Positions 6,164-10,211 of a DNA stretch of 10,211 nt are shown in pieces. A program made the translations under genes and the position numbers. The notes under the pieces were generated by a model that saw nothing but the letters and a program-made list of their open reading frames with translations, ran no database searches and was not told the origin of the DNA. This stretch comes from Desulfurococcales archaeon (GTDB lineage: Archaea > Thermoproteota > Thermoprotei_A > Sulfolobales > NBVN01), in assembly GCA_021160415.1 (NCBI GenBank), contig JAGHCP010000171.1:1-10211 (forward strand), written 5' to 3'. Position 1 is the first letter of the stretch. Every line of letters begins with the position of its first letter.

Positions 6164-7526
6164 GGGCCTGCCTAGCTAGGGCCTCCGCCGCCGACGCGAC
6201 GTCCTCAGGCCTCTCGTAGGTCGGGACGCCCTCCCTCTCAAGGTACTCCCTCGCCTTGGCGGAGACCTCCCCAGCCATGAAGAGAGCCAGCAGGGGCTTA
6301 GCCCTTCCCGACTCGTTCCACGCTTTAACCACGCCTTCCGCGTGCTCTGTCGGGGTCATACCCGCGAAGGTGGGCACGACGCACGCAGCTATGACTAAGT
6401 CGACGTTCGGGTCACTAAGCAGGAGCTTCGTCACCCTGTAATAGTCCTCGCCGGTCGCACTCGCTATCATGTCGACGGGGTTCTTAACGGCCGCCATCGG
6501 GGGGAGTACCTTCCTCAACTTATCGATGGTTGACGGCTCCAAGTCAGCTACGGGCACGCCCCTCCTCTCAAGCTCGTCGGAGACCAGCACTCCCGCACCG
6601 CCGGCGTTGGTGAGGATCGCCGCCCTCACCACGCCTCCGGAGGTCCTGGGGAGCGGGACCGTGAAGGCCCTCGCCATGCTCAGCATCTCATCTATCGTTG
6701 AGGCTTCGAGGATTCCAGACTGCTTAAAAGCTGCTTCATATATCCTGTAATTACCTGCTAAGGACCCTGTGTGGGAAGCCACGGCCCTAGCTGCCTTCCC
6801 GAACCTCCCACCTTTCAGCACGATTACGGGCTTACGCCTCACAACCTCCTCAGCCACCTCAATGAACCTCTTACCGTCCCTAACCCCCTCAACGTAGAGG
6901 GCGATGGCCTTCGTGTCTCGGTCATCCCTTAAGTAAAGCATGAGGTCGGAGAAGTCGATGTCGGCCATGTTGCCGACGCTCACGAACTTGCTGAAGCCTA
7001 TGGACTCCTTAACAGTCTTGTATATTATCGCCCCTCCCAAGGCACCGCTCTGACTAACGAAGGCTACGTAGCCGGGCTTCGCGTCCATGACGAAGGTCGC
7101 GTTCAGGCCTGCGGGGACGTTCATCACGCCGACGCAGTTAGGCCCCACGAACCTCATCCCGTACTCCCTAGCAATCCTCACAAGCTCGAGCTCTTCCTTA
7201 AGCCCTGCCTCGCCGGCCTCCCTGAAACCGGCCGTGATGATTATCGCCGCCTTAACCCCTGCCTCGCCGCACTCTTTGAGGGACTGCTTAACGAATCTCT
7301 TAGGGACAACAATCACGGCGAGGTCCGGGGTTTCCGGGACGTCCTTGACGGAGCGGTAGGCCTTCACCCCCTGAACGTACTCCCTCCTCACATTGATGGG
7401 GTAAACTTTCCCGTGCGGGTACTTCCTCAGGTTCTTGAAGACGTCGTACCCGAGCTTCGTGGGCTCGTCTGAAGCACCTATGACGGCTACGGACTTAGGG
7501 TTGAAGAGAGGGGGTAGGTCCCCCAT
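6141..7526 (-). CDS. acdA: ADP-forming acetyl/acyl-CoA synthetase, alpha subunit
   Basis: This enzyme turns acyl-CoA, ADP and phosphate into the acid, CoA and ATP; in fermenting archaea it is a main source of substrate-level ATP. The 461 residues hold a CoA-binding Rossmann domain (SVAVIGASD at 12-20, INVRREYVQGVKAYRSV, VPKRF), then succinyl-CoA-synthetase-like flavodoxin domains (FVGPNCVGVMN at 126-136, VAFVSQSGALG at 154-164, SVGNMADIDFSD). The phosphorylated His is His252 in ASHTGSLAG, and YVEGVRDG holds the supporting Glu213. The length matches the separate alpha subunit. The ATP-grasp beta subunit (about 230 residues) is not in the window, so it must lie elsewhere. ATG 7526 has GGAGGAC 7 bases upstream. 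It is 29 bases downstream of the ferritin-like gene and probably shares its transcript. The acyl substrate (acetate, branched or aryl) cannot be told. Confidence 0.9.
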   Translation of the reverse strand: MGDLPPLFNPKSVAVIGASDEPTKLGYDVFKNLRKYPHGKVYPINVRREYVQGVKAYRSVKDVPETPDLAVIVVPKRFVKQSLKECGEAGVKAAIIITAGFREAGEAGLKEELELVRIAREYGMRFVGPNCVGVMNVPAGLNATFVMDAKPGYVAFVSQSGALGGAIIYKTVKESIGFSKFVSVGNMADIDFSDLMLYLRDDRDTKAIALYVEGVRDGKRFIEVAEEVVRRKPVIVLKGGRFGKAARAVASHTGSLAGNYRIYEAAFKQSGILEASTIDEMLSMARAFTVPLPRTSGGVVRAAILTNAGGAGVLVSDELERRGVPVADLEPSTIDKLRKVLPPMAAVKNPVDMIASATGEDYYRVTKLLLSDPNVDLVIAACVVPTFAGMTPTEHAEGVVKAWNESGRAKPLLALFMAGEVSAKAREYLEREGVPTYERPEDVASAAEALARQALNEGAWR

Positions 7527-7555
7527 ACCTGAGTCCTCCTTCCTAGGCGTTGAGG

Positions 7556-7852
7556 TTAAGACTTAATGCCTGTCAGCTCCTCCACTTCCTCAGCCCCTGA
7601 GGCGAGGCGCTTAGCCTGCTCGGGATCCAGCTCCTTCAGGAGGGCGAGGAGCTCCCCCACATGGGTCTTCTCATCATCCGCGATGTCAGCGAGAACCTTC
7701 CTAACCCCCTCATCCTCCACCGCCTCAGCTAGCTGCATGTAAAGGTTTATCGCGTCGAGCTCCCCGATGATCGCGAGCCTTAAGGCCTGAAGAACCCCTT
7801 CCTTGCCGAGCTTACCTCCTCTAAGGAGGTTTAACGGGTTTTCCGACAACAT
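7556..7852 (-). CDS. Ferritin-like protein, encapsulin-ferritin type, stand-alone
   Basis: From ATG 7852 the 98-residue protein begins MLSENPLNLL and contains two long helices, LRLAIIGELDAINLYMQLAE and VRKVLADIADDEKTHVGELL, ending EEVEELTGIKS. Glu31, Tyr38, Glu61 and His64 match the metal ligands of encapsulated ferritins (EncFtn), which form a di-iron ferroxidase at a dimer interface. From memory, the whole length also resembles the N-terminal domain of the Pyrococcus furiosus encapsulin (MLSxNP start, AIIAELDAINLY, REEKAHVGE, ELTGIEA), where it is fused to the shell protein. Here it stops where the shell would begin, and no shell gene follows. A role in iron oxidation, storage or oxidative stress is inferred. 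GTG 7864 is an alternative start; ATG 7852 fits the family better. It precedes acdA by 29 bases. Confidence 0.8.
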   Translation of the reverse strand: MLSENPLNLLRGGKLGKEGVLQALRLAIIGELDAINLYMQLAEAVEDEGVRKVLADIADDEKTHVGELLALLKELDPEQAKRLASGAEEVEELTGIKS

Positions 7853-7885
7853 TCCTTTAAGCACCGCTTAAGTATTGCGTGTGAA

Positions 7886-7896
7886 GGTAATAAAAC
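7886..7896 (-). promoter_or_regulatory. Possible TATA box of the ferritin-like/acdA pair
   Basis: The minus strand reads TTTTATTACC in the short gap after the permease stop (7901). The predicted transcription start is near 7864, giving a leader of about 12 bases to ATG 7852. The T run may also help end transcription of the ABC operon. Confidence 0.4.
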
Positions 7897-7900
7897 AAGG

Positions 7901-8677
7901 TTAGTCGATCGTCGCCCCCCTGAAGAGAGCTGCTGCAGCGGTAAGCAGCGCTGCGCTAAGCGCTGACAGGACGGCTGTGTCCAGCAAGGGGTTGATGGCT
8001 GAGGTTCCCGCCAGGAAGTACCTCATCCCATCAACAGCGTACGTTAAGGGGTTGACGTAGGAGAGCGCCTTCATCCACTCAGGCATAGTGTTTAACGGGT
8101 AGAAAGCCCCTGAGAGGAAGAGCAGTGGAAGCATCAGGAGGTTAATGATTAACTGGAAGCCCTCCATGCTCCTCATCTTCAGCGCCAAAACGACTCCGAG
8201 GGAGCTGAACGCCAGGGAGGCGAGGAAGGCGAGCAGCAGCGTTGGAGCAGCTCCCCATGGGTTCAGGCTACCCGCGATGACGTACATTAGGCCCGCTATT
8301 ATTGCGACCTGCAGCAACGTTGTTAGGGAGTCCCCGACGAGCCTGCCGACCATGGCCTCAGCCCTGGAGACCGGGGCCACTAAGACCTCCTTAAGGAATC
8401 CGAACTGCTTGTCCCAAATAACGGAGACCCCTGAGATGAAGCTTGCGGTGAAGACAGTCATACCTATCACTCCAGGCGCTAGGAACGTTAAGTAGTCCAC
8501 CCCGCCGAAGATGGCCTTAGCCATCGGGAAGTTGAACACGTTCGACCAGCCAAGCCCGAAGAACAGCACCCAAATTATCGGGTTCAGTAGCGTGCCTAAA
8601 ACCCTGGACCTAGCTCTGAAGAACCTCTTAACCTGCCGGTAAACCATTACGTAGAAACCGCCCAGCACAGTGCTCAC
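7901..8677 (-). CDS. ABC-2 type transporter permease (DrrB-like)
   Basis: This 258-residue membrane protein is the channel half of an ABC exporter. Six hydrophobic segments are visible at roughly 25-45, 58-82, 109-133, 138-163, 171-192 and 230-252. The ABC-2 features GFLKEVLVAPVSRAEAMVGR in the cytoplasmic loop and FLSGAFYPLNTMPEWMKALS with YVNPLTYAVDGMRYFLAG near the end are typical of the daunorubicin/nodulation (DrrB/NodJ) group. It probably sits in the cytoplasmic membrane as a dimer with the ATPase encoded just upstream. The GTG start at 8677 overlaps the ATPase stop in the four bases GTGA, so translation is coupled. The exported substrate is unknown: drugs, lipids or polysaccharides are all possible. 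No truncation is seen. Confidence 0.9.
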   Translation of the reverse strand: MSTVLGGFYVMVYRQVKRFFRARSRVLGTLLNPIIWVLFFGLGWSNVFNFPMAKAIFGGVDYLTFLAPGVIGMTVFTASFISGVSVIWDKQFGFLKEVLVAPVSRAEAMVGRLVGDSLTTLLQVAIIAGLMYVIAGSLNPWGAAPTLLLAFLASLAFSSLGVVLALKMRSMEGFQLIINLLMLPLLFLSGAFYPLNTMPEWMKALSYVNPLTYAVDGMRYFLAGTSAINPLLDTAVLSALSAALLTAAAALFRGATID

Positions 8678-9651
8678 CTCATCCTCCTCCTCACGACCAG
8701 GGCCTTCATTAAGCTCTCGGGGCCTTCCTCCCTGATCTCCCTGCCGGTAAGGTACAGGAAAACGTCATTTAGGGTTGGCCTCTTGTAGCTCACCTCCCTT
8801 ATCCTCACCCCTAACTTCATGGCTTCCTCGAATACCTTCGGGAGGGCTTCGGAGGCGTTCCAGACTTTCAGAGCGATTTCGTTTCTGGAGACATTCCTGC
8901 ACTCACCTATAGGTATGCATGGAGGCCCACCATTAACGGGTTCGAACTTCACGTAGATTATTTCGTTACCTACTATGCTTTTCAGCTCGTCAGGCGTGCC
9001 CTCAGCGATTATCTTTCCGTGATCAATTATGGCTACCCTGTCCGCTAAAGCCTCCGCCTCCTCCATGTAGTGCGTTGTCATGAACACCGTGACGCCTTCC
9101 TCATCTCTCAACTTCCTAATGTACTCCCATATGTGTGCCCTTGTCTGGGGATCCAGGCCTAACGTAGGTTCGTCGAGGAAGAGAACCTTCGGCTTATGGA
9201 GTAGGGACCTAGCTATCTCCAACCTCCTCCTCATCCCTCCAGAGAACTTCTTCACCTGAACGTCTCTGAACTTGCTGAGCTCAACGAACCCCAGCAACCC
9301 ATCTATCCTTCTGCGGAGCTCCGAGGTCGGGATGCCGTAAATCTTGCCGTGGATGAACATGTTCTCATACGCGGTTAATTGATCGTCTAGGCTGGGGTCC
9401 TGGAACACGACGCCTATTGACCTCCTCACCTCCGCCGCTTCCTTAACGACGTCGTATCCGTTCACGTACGCCTTCCCGGCGGTTGGTTTAAGGAGGGTGG
9501 TCAGGACATGTATCGTGGTTGTCTTCCCCGCCCCGTTAGGGCCTAGGAAGCCGAATATCTCCCCCTCCCTGACCTTGAAGGATATCCCGGCCACGGCCGT
9601 GAGGTCGCCGTACTTCTTGACGAGCCCGTCAACAACTACTGCGTCACCCAC
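8674..9651 (-). CDS. ABC exporter ATP-binding protein (DrrA-like)
   Basis: This cytoplasmic ATPase drives the neighbouring permease. In the frame opened by TTG 9669 the motifs are Walker A GPNGAGKTT at 43-51, Q-loop Gln90 in VVFQDPS, signature FSGGMRRRLEIARSL from 142, Walker B VLFLDEPT at 162-169, D-loop GLDP at 171-174 and switch His200 in TTHYMEEA. A DrrA-type C-terminal region of about 100 residues follows, ending in DVFLYLTGREIREE and a short basic tail. I prefer GTG 9651 as start (325 residues, MGDAVVVDGL) because AGGTGG lies 6 bases before it; TTG 9669 has only a weak site and would give 331 residues. The start overlaps the padR stop by 8 bases (GTGGGTGA), and the stop overlaps the permease start. 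Confidence 0.93.
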   Translation of the reverse strand: MGDAVVVDGLVKKYGDLTAVAGISFKVREGEIFGFLGPNGAGKTTTIHVLTTLLKPTAGKAYVNGYDVVKEAAEVRRSIGVVFQDPSLDDQLTAYENMFIHGKIYGIPTSELRRRIDGLLGFVELSKFRDVQVKKFSGGMRRRLEIARSLLHKPKVLFLDEPTLGLDPQTRAHIWEYIRKLRDEEGVTVFMTTHYMEEAEALADRVAIIDHGKIIAEGTPDELKSIVGNEIIYVKFEPVNGGPPCIPIGECRNVSRNEIALKVWNASEALPKVFEEAMKLGVRIREVSYKRPTLNDVFLYLTGREIREEGPESLMKALVVRRRMR

Positions 9652-10108
9652 CTTTAACCACCTTGTCAAGCCCTTCGATGAAGCCCTTCAGCAACGACCT
9701 CACTTCCTCCCTCCCCTCCTCACTCATGGAGGGAAGCGTCTTAATCAAGGACTTAATCCTCTTCACTAGTTCGTCCCAACCCAACTCACGCAGGATCCTG
9801 AAGCCCTCGATGAGGCCCAGCGTTTCCTGAAGCTCCTTCCTCCTCGCCTCTAAGTACCTCCTCCCCTCCTCAGTTATTCTGTACTCCTTAACCATCCTCT
9901 CACCTGCAGTCACCTTAGGCACGACCTCCAGGAAACCGGCCTCGCGGAGGAACTTCAGGTGGGGGTATATTGCCCCAGCACCCGGTGAGTGCCCTATGAT
10001 GTTCTCGAGGTACTTCATTATGGAGTAGCCGTGGGTGTACCCTTCCTCAACGGCGTGAAGTATGAGTAGCCTCAGCCTCCCCCTGTAGTCGAACGTCCTG
10101 CTACCCAT
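9644..10108 (-). CDS. PadR family transcriptional regulator
   Basis: PadR proteins are winged-helix repressors that commonly control a neighbouring multidrug ABC exporter and their own gene. From ATG 10108 the protein has 154 residues. The DNA-binding domain covers about residues 8-90: RLRLLILHAVEEGYTHGYSI, then SPGAGAIYPHLKFLREAGFL (recognition helix region) and VKEYRITEEGRRYLEARRKE (wing and following helix). A helical C-terminal part of about 65 residues probably forms the dimer. GTG 10117 in the same frame would add three residues and would make the transcript almost leaderless; ATG 10108 has GTGAG 4 bases upstream. It is first in the padR - ATPase - permease operon, and a palindrome lies directly before it. 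The ligand is unknown. Confidence 0.9.
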   Translation of the reverse strand: MGSRTFDYRGRLRLLILHAVEEGYTHGYSIMKYLENIIGHSPGAGAIYPHLKFLREAGFLEVVPKVTAGERMVKEYRITEEGRRYLEARRKELQETLGLIEGFRILRELGWDELVKRIKSLIKTLPSMSEEGREEVRSLLKGFIEGLDKVVKGG

Positions 10109-10118
10109 CAGTCTCACT

Positions 10119-10136
10119 ATATATCTAAAGATATAT
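10119..10136. promoter_or_regulatory. 18-base palindrome, probable PadR operator
   Basis: ATATATCT-AA-AGATATAT is a perfect inverted repeat with 8-base arms. It lies between the TATA-like element at 10141-10155 and the start of padR, covering the predicted transcription start. A dimeric winged-helix repressor bound here would block initiation, so self-repression of the exporter operon is the likely role. This is inferred from position and symmetry. The A/T-rich arms raise the chance of coincidence. Confidence 0.55.
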
Positions 10137-10140
10137 GCCC

Positions 10141-10155
10141 TTAAATAAGCTTTCG
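10141..10155 (-). promoter_or_regulatory. Probable BRE/TATA promoter of the padR-ABC operon
   Basis: The minus strand reads CGAAAGCTTATTTAA: a purine-rich BRE-like CGAAAG followed by the TATA-like CTTATTTAA. The TATA centre near 10145 predicts a start of transcription near 10119, two to eleven bases before the possible padR start codons. Confidence 0.5.
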
Positions 10156-10194
10156 ATGGAGAACCCCTTAATTTTCCGGTAGGTAAATATAATC

Positions 10195-10211
10195 GGTGAT
10201 AACGCTATGGG
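10195..10211 (+). promoter_or_regulatory. Ribosome site and possible start of a divergent gene
   Basis: GGTGAT at 10195-10200 is a full archaeal ribosome-binding sequence, 6 bases before ATG 10207, at the very end of the window. A TATA-like AAATATAAT lies at 10185-10193. It suggests a plus-strand gene divergent from padR that continues beyond the edge; only the start codon and two more bases are visible, so nothing can be said about its product. Confidence 0.3.

Noticed and set aside
1..10211. CRISPR array, tRNA, rRNA or insertion sequence
   Set aside because: I found no regularly spaced direct repeats, no tRNA-like cloverleaf, no conserved rRNA stretches and no transposase motifs or terminal repeats.

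Overview
The window looks like chromosomal DNA from a thermophilic archaeon, most likely of the Thermoproteota (Crenarchaeota). The evidence is a short, archaeal-length adenylosuccinate synthetase, a separate ADP-forming acyl-CoA synthetase alpha subunit, a vapBC remnant of crenarchaeal style, TATA-box-like promoters close to start codons, tightly overlapping genes, GTG/TTG starts and heavy AGG/TTAAG use. Species cannot be fixed from the sequence.

Layout from left to right: (1) The 5' end of an M20 peptidase/amidohydrolase gene runs off the left edge (minus strand). (2) An A/T-richer island at about 246-1093 holds a broken vapBC toxin-antitoxin pair on the plus strand. Four +1 frameshifts interrupt the two genes, yet all four acidic PIN-domain residues can still be read across the frames. 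(3) A minus-strand operon reads phosphoribosyltransferase - purB - purA - ribonuclease HI (4594 down to 1080). The first three genes form a salvage line: base to IMP (inferred), IMP to adenylosuccinate (PurA), adenylosuccinate to AMP (PurB). (4) A roughly 250-base divergent intergenic region separates this operon from a plus-strand pair: a small ferredoxin with an unusual cysteine pattern, then an AIR-synthase/HypE-like gene split by one -1 frameshift in a C run. (5) A minus-strand pair follows: a stand-alone ferritin-like protein that resembles the N-terminal ferritin domain of the Pyrococcus encapsulin, then the alpha subunit of ADP-forming acetyl-CoA synthetase. (6) A minus-strand drug-exporter-type operon reads PadR regulator - ABC ATPase - ABC-2 permease. 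A perfect 18-base palindrome lies between its TATA-like element and its start codon, a good candidate for the PadR operator. A divergent gene probably begins at the last few bases.

There is no CRISPR array, rRNA or tRNA gene, or insertion sequence that I can support. Most genes are ordinary housekeeping or transport genes. The points worth checking are the frameshift cluster in vapBC, the single frameshift in the HypE-like gene, the ferredoxin lacking a usual cluster ligand, the unfused encapsulin-type ferritin domain, and the PadR palindrome.
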